Assembly: GCA_027487515.1 (NCBI GenBank)
Contig: JAIYDL010000016.1
Coordinates: forward strand, 310,001-374,000
DNA length: 64,000 nucleotides
Direction: 5' to 3'
From: Pseudomonadota bacterium
Lineage (GTDB): Bacteria; Bdellovibrionota; Bacteriovoracia; Bacteriovoracales; Bacteriovoracaceae
The notes under the pieces are model-generated. The model searched no databases, was not told the DNA's origin, and was given only the letters and a program-made list of their open reading frames with translations. Positions within the stretch are counted from its first letter, which is position 1, and each line of letters starts with the position of its first letter. Below are positions 1 to 8,551 of this stretch, one piece after another. Position numbers and translations under genes: made by a program.

Positions 1-1194
1 GAGATCGTTTACGGTTTCATTAAACTCTCTCTTCCAGGTCTCAAAAAAGTGACCGGTCGACGGCCCGTTGAAGCCCGCATGCACCTTGACCACTTCGTGC
101 TTTTTGTTCAGGAAAACAGTGGTGGGGAAGGAAATGAAGTTTTTTATCCCTGGAATCTTATCCTTTGGTTTTGCGTCTGCGGTCGCGCCAACCAGGAGGA
201 TCGGGTAGGTGATCTTCAAGCGCTGCTGGGTTTTCCGAACCTGCCTCCAGGCATCTGCTTCCGATAGGCTGCGCTCGAACGCGAGCGCGACGATCTCGAC
301 TCCGCGCTGTTTGTTCTCTGCGTACCAAGGCGAGAGGAAGTTCGTCTCGTCGATGCAATTGGGGCACCAGGAGCCGAAGAATTGAATGACCACCGGTTTG
401 TTTGTGAACCGCTCATCCTTTAATGAGATGAGTTTGCCCGTCGCATCTGGGTAGGAGAAGTTCAGAGCTTCGACGGTCGTTTGCTTGTAGGCGTCGGGGA
501 GGGTCGCCGCATTGTCTTTAACCCCTACGATCTTCGTTTTGTAACTGGAGAGGATCGTTGCTGCGAGCTTCCCTTTCGTGACTCTGCCCTTTAGGAGGTA
601 ATTGTACACACCATCGAAGCTCGCCGCTTCAAACACTGCCCCAGAGACGTAGCCCTCAAAGTACCGGTAGTCTCCGGTGGGCGTGAGGATGCTGCCGTGG
701 AGGTCAGGGCCCGTTTGCTCGAAGACAATCACCCCAGCTTCTTTCTTGTTTTGATCATCGACCATGGACACGGCCCAGCGACCGTTGAGGTCAATGGTTG
801 GTTTGGTGCGGTCCCCAGGGAAGCGTTTGGTGGCCCCTTGTGTTGCGACGACAGGGATTCTGACCTTGGGGTCCTTGTTGTGGCGGACAAGAAACCCGGT
901 CATTTTTCCGTCTTTCGGCGGCTGCAGCTGCAGCGAGATCTCATAGGCCTGGAGAGGAATTTCGATCCCCCCGTCTTGGACGAGGATGTCAGGGAGAGGA
1001 ATCTCCTCCTTCCCATTTTTCAGGACTCCAGAGTAGTCGGATTCTATTTGCTTGAAGTCGATGATGAAGGGGATGGTCCCGTAGGTGCTCTGGAGCTCAA
1101 ACCGCCAGGGCCCCGTGATGGACGGCGCACCGAATCCCGGCGAACTCGTGCACAAGAGTATCAAGAGGAAAGTGAGACAAGATTTTTTCATCAT
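1..1194 (-). CDS. Secreted TlpA-like thioredoxin-fold protein, C-terminus cut by window edge
   Basis: The frame opens at an ATG at 1194, 9 nt after an AGGGG ribosome site, and is still open at base 1, giving 398 codons of a partial gene. Residues 1-22 are a Sec signal peptide. Residues ~25-240 hold two similar β-rich repeats, each starting with a G-x-W motif (GPWRFEL and GRWAVSM) and containing an F-x-Q motif. The C-terminal third is a TlpA/AhpC-type thioredoxin fold with redox motif WCPNC near residues 277-281. The likely role is a periplasmic disulfide reductase or oxidase; the partner is unknown. It is divergent from rapA. Confidence 0.85.
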   Translation of the reverse strand, partial: MMKKSCLTFLLILLCTSSPGFGAPSITGPWRFELQSTYGTIPFIIDFKQIESDYSGVLKNGKEEIPLPDILVQDGGIEIPLQAYEISLQLQPPKDGKMTGFLVRHNKDPKVRIPVVATQGATKRFPGDRTKPTIDLNGRWAVSMVDDQNKKEAGVIVFEQTGPDLHGSILTPTGDYRYFEGYVSGAVFEAASFDGVYNYLLKGRVTKGKLAATILSSYKTKIVGVKDNAATLPDAYKQTTVEALNFSYPDATGKLISLKDERFTNKPVVIQFFGSWCPNCIDETNFLSPWYAENKQRGVEIVALAFERSLSEADAWRQVRKTQQRLKITYPILLVGATADAKPKDKIPGIKNFISFPTTVFLNKKHEVVKVHAGFNGPSTGHFFETWKREFNETVNDL

Positions 1195-1270
1195 AAGCTT
1201 TAACCCCTGATAGATTTTGGTAATATCTTGTTCTACTTGTTCGAGTTTGTCACTCATTGCTGGAGGAGAG

Positions 1271-4003
1271 ATGAAGCAGTTCATCATGGGCCAACGCTGG
1301 ATATCGGAATCGGAGCCTGAGCTGGGCCTAGGGGTCATCGTTGAGGTTGAAGGAAAGACGGTGACTTGTTTTTTTCCTGCGGCGAAGGTGGACCGGAAGT
1401 ACGGCAATCAGACGGCCCCATTGAGGCGGATCATCTTCGTCGAAGGCGACGAGGTCCGTGCACAGGATGGGTCCACTCTCACCGTCGTGTCCACGACCGA
1501 AGCGGGAGGACTCATCACGTACATCGGGGAGGGGAGGACCTTGCCCGAGGCCCAGCTCGCGGATACCCTCTCGTTTTCCAAGCCGGAGGAGAGACTCTTC
1601 GCCGGGAACGTAGACTCGAATGAAATTTTTAAGCTCCGCTACGACGTGCTCCTGAACCAGCGCAAGCTCTTCCTCTCTCCGGTGCGTGGCTTCACGGGCC
1701 CGCGGCTCAGTGTGATCCCCCATCAACTCTACGTCGCGAACGAAGTCACCAAACGAACGCGACCGCGGGTCCTCCTGGCGGATGAAGTGGGCCTCGGGAA
1801 GACGATCGAAGCGGGCCTCATCCTTCACCACTTGATTCTCACCGGCCGCGTCGAGCGCTGCCTCATCCTAGTGCCGGACTCCCTCGTGTACCAGTGGTTC
1901 GTGGAGATGCTTCGGAAGTTTCAGCTCACGTTCCAGACCATCAACCACGACACGAAGCTCGAGCGCGGGGAGCGGCCCTTCGACGACGGTCAGCTCTTCG
2001 TTGCGTCCGTGAAGTACCTCATGAAAGAGGACTGGCTCCTCGAGCAAGTGCTGGAGTCGAAGTGGGATCTTCTCGTGGTGGACGAAGCCCACCAGCTCCG
2101 GTGGTCCCCGGAGAATGCCTCCCCGGAGTATGACTTGGTTGCTGCCTTGGCCAAGGACACTCCAGGAGTTCTCCTGTTATCCGGGACCCCGGAGATCCTG
2201 GGCCTCGCTGGGCACTACGCGCGCCTGCATCTTCTTGACCCGAACCGCTTCCACGACTTTCACCAGTTCGTCGAAGAGACTTCCACCTACCGGCCAATCT
2301 CGTCGCTTGCCAATAAGCTCATAAAGGGCGAAGCGTTGAAGGCCGAGGACAAGAAACTCTTGAAGGCGAAAGTCGGGATCGACGTGGAGGACAAAGAAAA
2401 GGCCCTTCAGCACCTCGTCGACCGGCACGGCACGGGCCGAGTCTATTTTCGAAACACTCGCAAGACCATGGCCACGTACGCGGAGTTTTTCCCGAAACGG
2501 ATCTTCAACAGCTACCCCTTGGTCCTGGGGAAGAGCAAGAATCCAGAGAAGAAGCTCTTCGAACTCAGAGGCAACTGGCTGGCGGGGTTCGTGGAAAAAC
2601 ACAAAGCAGATAAGATCCTCCTCATTTGCCATGACAAGGACGTGGTGGTCGACCTCGAGAAGTACCTTCGGGAGAACACCACCGCTCGGATCGCGTTCTT
2701 CCATTCGGGGATGAACCTCATGAACCGAGACCGGCAAGCGGCGTACTTCGCAGACCCGGAGGGAGCGCACATTCTCCTCAGCACGGAGATCGGGTCGGAG
2801 GGTCGCAACTTCGAATTCGCTCGTCACCTCGTCCTCTTTGACCTTCCCAAACTACCAGATCTTCTCGAGCAGCGGATCGGCCGCCTCGACCGCATAGGCC
2901 AGAAAAACGATATCCAAATTCATGTTCCCTTCGTGACCGGAGCAGCGGATGAGCTCCTCATGCGCTGGTACCACGAAGGCTTCAATGCCTTCGAGTCCTC
3001 GCCGCGGGGGGGAACCGAACTCTACGCAACGGTGCGCGCGGGCCTCCTGGAACTCCTGGGCCGGGCCGAGGCAGGGGATTATCCAGAAGAAGAGTTCCAG
3101 TCTTTCTTGCAGCAGACCCAGGCGATTCATCAGGAGATCGAAAAGAAGCTTGAGGAAGGCCAGGATCAGTTGGTGGAGATCAATTCTTTCCATCACGGTC
3201 GGGCCATGGCCTTCGTCCAGGAACTCCGGGCGCAGGATGAGTCCGATGAACTCCGAGACTTCATGGTGAACCTCTGGAACATCCTCGGAGTTGAAACCGA
3301 GGACATGAACGACGCCTACACCTTCTTCATCCGGCCCGGCGACAACATGTACTTGCCGCACTTCCCGGGCCTCGAAAGCGAGGGCATGACCGTGACCTTC
3401 CGGCGCGCCAACGCACTCCTGCGCGAAGAGATGACTTTCCTTTCGTGGGATCACCCGATGGTCCTCGGGATCATGGACTTCATCGCCTCCAAGGAGATGG
3501 GAAACGCGACGATCGCCGGTTGGAAGACTCCGTCAAAGGAGCAGTTCCTCTTCGAAGGGTATTTCGTCCTCTCCGCGGTCGCAGAGAAGAAGCTTCAGCT
3601 CGAGAAGTGGTTCCCACCGACCCCGCTCCGGATCCTCCTGAACGGCCAGCTGCAAGATGTGACCCAGAAGCTCCCGAAGAAATTTCTGGATGAAAACATC
3701 GAGACCCTCGATCAAGAGCGACGGGCCCAGCTCAAAGAGATTCCGAAGGATTTCATCAAAGGCTGTATCAAGAAAGGCAAAGAACTCTGCGTTCCTCGGG
3801 CGAAGCAGTACCGGGAGAAGTTCCGCGACGAGATGCTCAAGTACATGAACGCCGAGATCGAGCGCCTCGAGGGGTTACGGAAGGTCAATCCGACCGTCTC
3901 GGAGACAGAGATTTTGCTACTTAGATTTAACCGCGACAGCATGGCCAAGGCGATAGACCGAGCCGAGCTTTCGCTGGATTCTTTACGCCTCATCGTGAGC
4001 TAG
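1271..4003 (+). CDS. rapA: RNA polymerase-associated SNF2-family ATPase RapA
   Basis: RapA is a Swi2/Snf2 ATPase that binds RNA polymerase and recycles stalled complexes. The N-terminus (MGQRWISESEPELGLG) matches the E. coli RapA start almost word for word. Walker A (DEVGLGKT) lies near residue 172, the DEAH box near 271, and the helicase C motif (QRIGRLDRIGQ) near 536. At 910 residues it is a little shorter than the E. coli protein (968). I place the start at 1271 because GGAGGAGAG precedes it directly; an in-frame start at 1217 would add 18 unrelated residues. A thioredoxin gene follows 9 nt downstream. Confidence 0.95.
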   Translation: MKQFIMGQRWISESEPELGLGVIVEVEGKTVTCFFPAAKVDRKYGNQTAPLRRIIFVEGDEVRAQDGSTLTVVSTTEAGGLITYIGEGRTLPEAQLADTLSFSKPEERLFAGNVDSNEIFKLRYDVLLNQRKLFLSPVRGFTGPRLSVIPHQLYVANEVTKRTRPRVLLADEVGLGKTIEAGLILHHLILTGRVERCLILVPDSLVYQWFVEMLRKFQLTFQTINHDTKLERGERPFDDGQLFVASVKYLMKEDWLLEQVLESKWDLLVVDEAHQLRWSPENASPEYDLVAALAKDTPGVLLLSGTPEILGLAGHYARLHLLDPNRFHDFHQFVEETSTYRPISSLANKLIKGEALKAEDKKLLKAKVGIDVEDKEKALQHLVDRHGTGRVYFRNTRKTMATYAEFFPKRIFNSYPLVLGKSKNPEKKLFELRGNWLAGFVEKHKADKILLICHDKDVVVDLEKYLRENTTARIAFFHSGMNLMNRDRQAAYFADPEGAHILLSTEIGSEGRNFEFARHLVLFDLPKLPDLLEQRIGRLDRIGQKNDIQIHVPFVTGAADELLMRWYHEGFNAFESSPRGGTELYATVRAGLLELLGRAEAGDYPEEEFQSFLQQTQAIHQEIEKKLEEGQDQLVEINSFHHGRAMAFVQELRAQDESDELRDFMVNLWNILGVETEDMNDAYTFFIRPGDNMYLPHFPGLESEGMTVTFRRANALLREEMTFLSWDHPMVLGIMDFIASKEMGNATIAGWKTPSKEQFLFEGYFVLSAVAEKKLQLEKWFPPTPLRILLNGQLQDVTQKLPKKFLDENIETLDQERRAQLKEIPKDFIKGCIKKGKELCVPRAKQYREKFRDEMLKYMNAEIERLEGLRKVNPTVSETEILLLRFNRDSMAKAIDRAELSLDSLRLIVS

Positions 4004-4012
4004 GAGAACTTT

Positions 4013-4324
4013 ATGGGAATGACTGAATTAACTGACGAAACGATCTTCGGGGTCCTTGAAACGGAACCGCTGGTGTTCATCGATTTCTACGCCTCCTGGT
4101 GTGGTGCCTGCCGAGTCGCTGCACCGATGTTTGCCAGAGTCGCTGCCGAGGAAGGAGTGAAGATCTTTAAAATTGACGTCGAGAAGAACCCAAAGATCAA
4201 GGAAATGCTCACGCTCCCGGGGCTTCCGTCCGTGGGCTGCTTCCGAAACGGTGAGCCCCAGGACCTCGTCAACATCACAAAGGAAGATGGATTCCGTGAG
4301 TTCATCCGGAAAGGGAAGGGGTAA
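4013..4324 (+). CDS. Cytoplasmic thioredoxin-like protein
   Basis: A 103-residue thioredoxin fold without a signal peptide, so it should act in the cytoplasm as a disulfide reductase. The active site is WCGAC near residues 29-33 rather than the usual WCGPC, and a cis-Pro loop (GLPSVG) follows near residue 73. An AGGAG site overlaps the rapA stop, so this gene is very probably co-transcribed with rapA and the next two genes. The Pro-to-Ala change inside the CxxC motif is expected to raise the redox potential, but its effect here is unmeasured. Confidence 0.88.
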   Translation: MGMTELTDETIFGVLETEPLVFIDFYASWCGACRVAAPMFARVAAEEGVKIFKIDVEKNPKIKEMLTLPGLPSVGCFRNGEPQDLVNITKEDGFREFIRKGKG

Positions 4325-4327
4325 CGC

Positions 4328-4564
4328 ATGGACCTTAAGTCGATCAAGCATTTAGCGGAGTCCTACACGGTCGGTGAGCTCACGAAGTTCGCCGATGATT
4401 TCGAGAGCACGGGTGTCGCTCCGGTGAAGACGCAAGATGATCCGGGGGATCAGATGAGTGACTATCTCATGGGTGCCGAGCTTCGCACCCTGATCGATAA
4501 GGGTCTTTCCATGCCCGAGGCGGTGCGGGAGTTTTCCAAGCGGGTGAGGGGAGTGCTTTCGTGA
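4328..4564 (+). CDS. Small acidic protein, DUF6952-like
   Basis: A 78-residue protein with no signal peptide, no cysteine and a predicted all-helical composition. Small proteins of this kind, starting with a Lys-Leu-Glu-Tyr-rich helix, are known directly after thioredoxin genes in Bacteroidota (DUF6952 family); the size, position and N-terminal pattern fit, but the assignment is from memory and tentative. It starts 4 nt after the thioredoxin stop and its own stop overlaps the GTG of the next gene, so it sits in a tightly coupled operon. Function unknown. Confidence 0.7.
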   Translation: MDLKSIKHLAESYTVGELTKFADDFESTGVAPVKTQDDPGDQMSDYLMGAELRTLIDKGLSMPEAVREFSKRVRGVLS

Positions 4565-5013
4565 CCGTGAAAATCCGGCCGGGCCTCCTCTTCGATGTCG
4601 ATGTGATCGCCGCTTTCCAAGCGCAGATGGCCCGCGAGACCGAGAACCTCTCTTTGGACCTACCGACGGTCACCCTCGGCGTGAGCGCCGTCTTCGATGA
4701 TCCTGCCAAGGGCAAGTACTGGGTCGCGGAGATCGGGGATGAGGTCGCTGGCTGCCTTCTCACCGTTCCGGAGTGGAGCGATTGGCGCAACGGGACGGTC
4801 CTCTGGATCCATTCGGTCTACGTGCTCCCACAGTTCCGTGGTCAGGGTGTTTACCGGGCCCTGTACCAGCATCTCAAGACAATGGTCTCAGAGTCTCGTG
4901 ACCTTCGAGGTCTCAGGCTTTACGTCGATAAAACCAACGAAGCTGCGCAGAAGGTCTATCGGGCGTTAGGGATGGACGGAGAGCACTATCAGTTGTTTGA
5001 ATGGATGAAGTAA
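4561..5013 (+). CDS. GNAT-family N-acetyltransferase
   Basis: A 150-residue GCN5-related acetyltransferase. The acetyl-CoA pyrophosphate-binding motif A reads QFRGQGVYRALYQHL (about residues 94-108), and the C-terminal part with N-E-A-A-Q-K-V-Y-R-A-L-G is the typical GNAT motif B. The start is GTG, overlapping the stop of the preceding gene by 4 nt (GTGA), which implies translational coupling. The substrate cannot be told from sequence. It closes the rapA-thioredoxin operon. Confidence 0.85.
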   Translation: MTVKIRPGLLFDVDVIAAFQAQMARETENLSLDLPTVTLGVSAVFDDPAKGKYWVAEIGDEVAGCLLTVPEWSDWRNGTVLWIHSVYVLPQFRGQGVYRALYQHLKTMVSESRDLRGLRLYVDKTNEAAQKVYRALGMDGEHYQLFEWMK

Positions 5014-5659
5014 GTTTTGGGATGAAGAGGGAACCTTAGCTGAGGGTGGAACGGAGGCGGGAAGATCGGGGGTGTGGGAGAGGTAACGGACTGGTCAGAC
5101 CCGATACCCCGGTGAATTTTTGAACTGTTGTGGAGTTCATCACCCTCAGCTGCGATCATTAAAGCAGGATCTATGCCAAAGCTAAGTTGTGGAAACCTGA
5201 GTCCGTAGCTCGGATGAGGTGGTTCAGATTGGGTCCGTCGGGGCCAGAATGGCCCTTCTCAATGCGCCTCACTTTCCTTCTGGTGTCAGAAGTTCCGCCG
5301 ACGATAGCTCCGACCCAAGTGTAAGCTCGGAAATCGAAAAGCGCTTAGTCCTTTTTGGGAGTGCATAGACTTCTCCCCAGGCGGCCAAGCGGTCCGGGGC
5401 CGCGATTCCGGAGACGGGCTTGAGAAGTCGCCAGTTAAGGCCACCCGCTCCTTGGAAGAGGTCTCAGGGAAAGAGAATCTTTGAGCTTCTTCTCTATTCA
5501 ACACCTTCGATTGTGTCAGTTTCCACAGTGTCAGTTTCCACTGACTAAGTTTTCGACGGGTCAGTGAAACTTTTCCTAAAGAGACCCGCACCAGGCCTTT
5601 AGCCTTTATGCTTGGGTCAATCCATTCTTGCAATACGCAAACAATCCATAGGAGGATTT
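5014..5659. other. 646-bp intergenic region with repeats
   Basis: No convincing gene. The left part (5119-5178) resembles a stretch at 8290-8350 (see findings) and carries the inverted repeat TGAACT-N7-AGTTCA. The right part has a tandem 14-mer repeat and a hairpin (listed separately). A minus-strand frame crossing 5286-5633 has no start signal, low-complexity composition and no recognisable domain, so I do not call it. Confidence 0.6.
5513..5570. repeat. Tandem 14-mer repeat plus imperfect hairpin
   Basis: GTGTCAGTTTCCAC occurs twice in a row at 5513-5526 and 5528-5541 (period 15). The end of the second copy (5534-5545, GTTTCCACTGAC) is followed after 14 nt by its near-complement GTCAGTGAAAC (5560-5570, one base shorter), so the element could fold into a stem. 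It lies about 90 nt upstream of the gene at 5660 and may be part of its control region; no known motif is recognised. Confidence 0.6.
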
Positions 5660-6079
5660 ATGAAAAAGATGATCGCCCTCGTGCTTCTCGCCACTTCTCT
5701 CTCAAATGTCTTCGCCCAGACTGCCCTCGATCTGTCTGTTGCGACGACAATCTCTCCGTTCGTCACAGCGACCCGGATCCTCGACACTGCAACGGCCGTG
5801 GTCCTCTCTCCGTTCGTCGCGACGATCGCCGTGATCGCTCAGCGCCGGGGCGTGGCCGGTAAGGAGCAAATCAAAGATGACCTCATCGCGCTCAACGATG
5901 ACATCGTCGCAGGCCGCGTATCTGCGATCGCAGATGTTCGCCAGCCGGCCCTGAAAGAACTCCTCCAGGAGCTCGCGAACGACCAGGCGCAAATGGAAAG
6001 CATCAACGCGGTTGTTACCTCGGGCTCAGACCTTCACCGGGTCACAACGGCCGTAACCATCGCTCTTCTCTCAGAATAA
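5660..6079 (+). CDS. Secreted protein of unknown function (139 aa)
   Basis: Starts at the ATG behind a strong AGGAGG site (5650-5655). Residues 1-19 are a classical signal peptide ending in VFA before Gln20. The mature part begins with a hydrophobic, Thr/Ala/Val-rich stretch (about residues 22-60) and continues with a charged helical region (about 70-115). No cysteines or catalytic motifs are visible and I do not recognise the family. It is a single-gene unit followed by a strong terminator. Confidence 0.8.
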   Translation: MKKMIALVLLATSLSNVFAQTALDLSVATTISPFVTATRILDTATAVVLSPFVATIAVIAQRRGVAGKEQIKDDLIALNDDIVAGRVSAIADVRQPALKELLQELANDQAQMESINAVVTSGSDLHRVTTAVTIALLSE

Positions 6080-6092
6080 TCGTCGTCTTACT

Positions 6093-6126
6093 AGGCCCGT
6101 CCGTAGCGACGGGCCTGTCTTTTTTA
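6093..6126 (+). terminator. Rho-independent terminator
   Basis: A perfect 9-bp stem (AGGCCCGTC / GACGGGCCT) with loop CGTAGC, followed by GTCTTTTTTA. It lies 14 nt after the stop of the gene ending at 6079. Confidence 0.92.
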
Positions 6127-6256
6127 TGCCTCCCTCCGTCAATCATTTAGACACTCCTCTTGCCCTATCCTTTTGATTATTCGTGACCTCTCTCTGGCGC
6201 AGTCCTTGCTTAGTTTTGGGATACATTGATCCATCTCTTTTACTAAGGCCTGGCTA

Positions 6257-8116
6257 ATGAAACTCATCCTTGCGCTCATGATTTCGTTTCTCGCGACTCT
6301 TGCCGGTGCGGCGACCATCAGCTCGGAAGGGTCCCCCACACTAAGGGAAGCTCTTGCAGAAGTCCAAGGACTGCTACCCTCCGGCTATCTGGATCGAGTG
6401 TCCGGTGCGGTCACGGTCCGCGAACTCGCCCTCAACACAGACGTCCACTTCCGCACTGAGGATCTCTGTCAGATCGAGGAGGGCGTTGAGTTCGGGTACG
6501 CTCGACGACGCTCGATCACGATCAGTAAGCGTCTGATCGAACTCGCGGCGACGAACACGAGAACCTTCTCCTGCGGCCATAGGACCTTTCGGAAGATGCT
6601 CCTGGCCGTTCTCATCCACGAAATCACGCACGTGAAAGACAACGCCGAACGAATTAGCACGGATCCGGATTTCCAGCGGATCGTCGGCATGAAGCGCGTC
6701 CAGAGTAACTCCCGGCGGGCAGTCATGAACCGCAACGCTGCGACCTCTGCGGACCCGTACGAGTTTAAAAATCTCGCGGAATCGCTCGCGGTCAATGCGG
6801 AGTACGTTGTCCTCGATCCAGAGTTCGAATGCCGGAAGCCAGCGACCGCTCGGTTCCTCTCTCGGCGGCTGAGCGTTCCTCTAAGAGGGGAGTGCCGCAA
6901 GAGCTACCGCGTCCTCTCCCAGTCTGCCTTTCCGGAGGATAACTACTCTGTTTCAGTCTCCATTGATCCCAGCCGAATCTATCAGGTTCACTACCTCTTC
7001 GCGGGGCAGGGCCAATCCATCATGTCCCGGTGGGGACACGCGATGTTCCGGCTTGTGATCTGCGCGCCGGAGCGCACGCGAGTTGGACCCGAGTGCCTCG
7101 ACGACGTGTCTCATCACCTGGCCCTCACCTACCGGGCCAACGTCACGGATCCGAACCTGAACTACGCTCGAGGAGTGTTCGGTGGATACCCATCTCAGCT
7201 CTTCATCATGCGCTACCTCGAGGTCCAGCAGGAGTACACAAAACTCGACCTCCGAGATATCTTTAGTGTCCCGCTTCGACTCTCTCGCACGGAGCTCGCT
7301 GAGTTCGTCGACGTCACCCTCGAACGGTACTGGACCTACCAAGGGAGATACTATTTCATTGATAATAACTGTGCTACGGAGGCGGCCAAACACCTTGCGA
7401 TCGCGCTCCCAGATGCACAGTCTCGGTTGATCGGTTCGATTACCCCACTCAAGATTTACAACGACATCATCCGCCATAGCGCTGAGCTCTCTGATGGATC
7501 TCTCCGCGGGCTCGACCGAGACCAACTTCGCCAGCGGGGCATTCTGGTTGAAAGCATGTTCCCTCGGCTCAACGAAACTTACCAGTACCTGAAGCCCCAC
7601 ATGCCTTCGTTCTCCGAAAGCTCTCTCCAGCGTTTTCTTCGCAAGACGAGTGCCGTCGACCGACTACGGGACTACGAAGCCTTCGCCGGAGCGGTCCAGG
7701 AGCTGTCTTCAGCACTTCGAAAGGAAGCGGCCCTCCGGCTGTCTTTTTTTGAGCGCTACCTCGCGGGCCGCTTCATGCAGGAGCTCCCGAGACGCGCGAT
7801 GGAGAAGGTGGAGCGCGACGATGCGTTGAGACGGGAACTCTCGAATCTTGGTGAAGGGCTGCGGCTTCTCACACTCCAGCCTTGGGAAGTCGTCGATGCG
7901 CGCTATGGCGCGCCTACGGAGGAGGAGGTGGAGTCTCAGTTCACCCGGTTCCTTGAAGCGCGACGGACACAGGTCCGGACCTCGACCGAGCGCCAGTTGA
8001 GTCAGCTTCAGTCGATCCTTGAGAAACCGCACTTCGAGGCGGAGCTCGCCGAGATCGAGGCGCTGAGAAAGACACGGAAGTTAACTTCGGACCTCATCAT
8101 ACAGGTGAATCAGTAA
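6257..8116 (+). CDS. Secreted HExxH metallopeptidase-like protein fused to a DUF4105 domain
   Basis: 619 residues with a signal peptide (1-18). The N-terminal half carries HEITH at residues 121-125, the zinc-binding HExxH motif, with ESLAVNAEY (about 175-183) as a plausible third ligand region. The middle has the DUF4105 (Lnb-type periplasmic) signature: RWGHAMFRL near 258-266 and FIDNNCA near 368-374; the conserved His and Asn-Cys pair suggest a cysteine-type active site in that family. The C-terminal 170 residues are Arg/Glu-rich helices. The combination suggests an envelope enzyme with two catalytic modules. Substrate unknown. The ribosome site is weak; a second DUF4105 gene lies at 28755. 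Confidence 0.82.
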   Translation: MKLILALMISFLATLAGAATISSEGSPTLREALAEVQGLLPSGYLDRVSGAVTVRELALNTDVHFRTEDLCQIEEGVEFGYARRRSITISKRLIELAATNTRTFSCGHRTFRKMLLAVLIHEITHVKDNAERISTDPDFQRIVGMKRVQSNSRRAVMNRNAATSADPYEFKNLAESLAVNAEYVVLDPEFECRKPATARFLSRRLSVPLRGECRKSYRVLSQSAFPEDNYSVSVSIDPSRIYQVHYLFAGQGQSIMSRWGHAMFRLVICAPERTRVGPECLDDVSHHLALTYRANVTDPNLNYARGVFGGYPSQLFIMRYLEVQQEYTKLDLRDIFSVPLRLSRTELAEFVDVTLERYWTYQGRYYFIDNNCATEAAKHLAIALPDAQSRLIGSITPLKIYNDIIRHSAELSDGSLRGLDRDQLRQRGILVESMFPRLNETYQYLKPHMPSFSESSLQRFLRKTSAVDRLRDYEAFAGAVQELSSALRKEAALRLSFFERYLAGRFMQELPRRAMEKVERDDALRRELSNLGEGLRLLTLQPWEVVDARYGAPTEEEVESQFTRFLEARRTQVRTSTERQLSQLQSILEKPHFEAELAEIEALRKTRKLTSDLIIQVNQ

Positions 8117-8157
8117 ACAAATCTGAAGCTCGGGTGAGTCTCTTGAAACCCCACTGC

Positions 8158-8199
8158 TAAAGTAAAAAGCCCGAGTTTTCACTCGGGCTTTTTACTTTA
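8158..8199. terminator. Bidirectional terminator, 19-bp perfect stem
   Basis: Two 19-nt arms, 8158-8176 and 8181-8199, are perfectly complementary around the loop TTTC; the core is AAGCCCGAGT. Both arms end in A/T tracts, so it can stop transcription in both directions. It lies 41 nt after the gene ending at 8116. Confidence 0.93.
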
Positions 8200-8551
8200 A
8201 ATAACCTGCAGGGAGACGAACGGGGAATTTTTTTGGTGGGCCTTGTGAGGAAGAGTACCGTGGTTAGTGGTCACTTCCTGGGACATGTTATTGAACTTTT
8301 GTGAGTTCATTCCCCCTGCTTGGTTTCCTATGAAGCAACCCCCATGCCAGGCAGGTGTTTTTATAACACCCCAAAAAGATATGATTACTCTTCTCGTCAA
8401 AACAAAATTCTTATTAGGCAGTTTGCCCCATGATGAGTCACTGGGTGAGGCAAAAATGATAGAACGAGTATGTTAGATATTGTAAGTTCTGCATTCCCGT
8501 GAAGTTATGCATGTTTTTTGAAGTAAGTTTTTCTAAGACGCGAGTCAGAGT
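8200..8551. other. 352-bp intergenic region, no gene called
   Basis: More AT-rich than its surroundings. It holds the second copy of the element seen at 5119 (here 8290-8350, with TGAACT-N6-AGTTCA) and a small hairpin GGTGTT-TTTAT-AACACC at 8354-8370. A plus-strand frame of about 48 codons from an ATG at 8330 has no ribosome site and is not supported. Confidence 0.55.

Noticed and set aside
5286..5633. A 115-codon minus-strand frame in the intergenic region
   Set aside because: No ribosome site, repeats of the same words caused by the tandem 14-mers, and no domain.
8330..8476. A 48-codon plus-strand frame in the intergenic region
   Set aside because: No ribosome site and AT-rich, noncoding-like codons; the region is better explained by the shared element.
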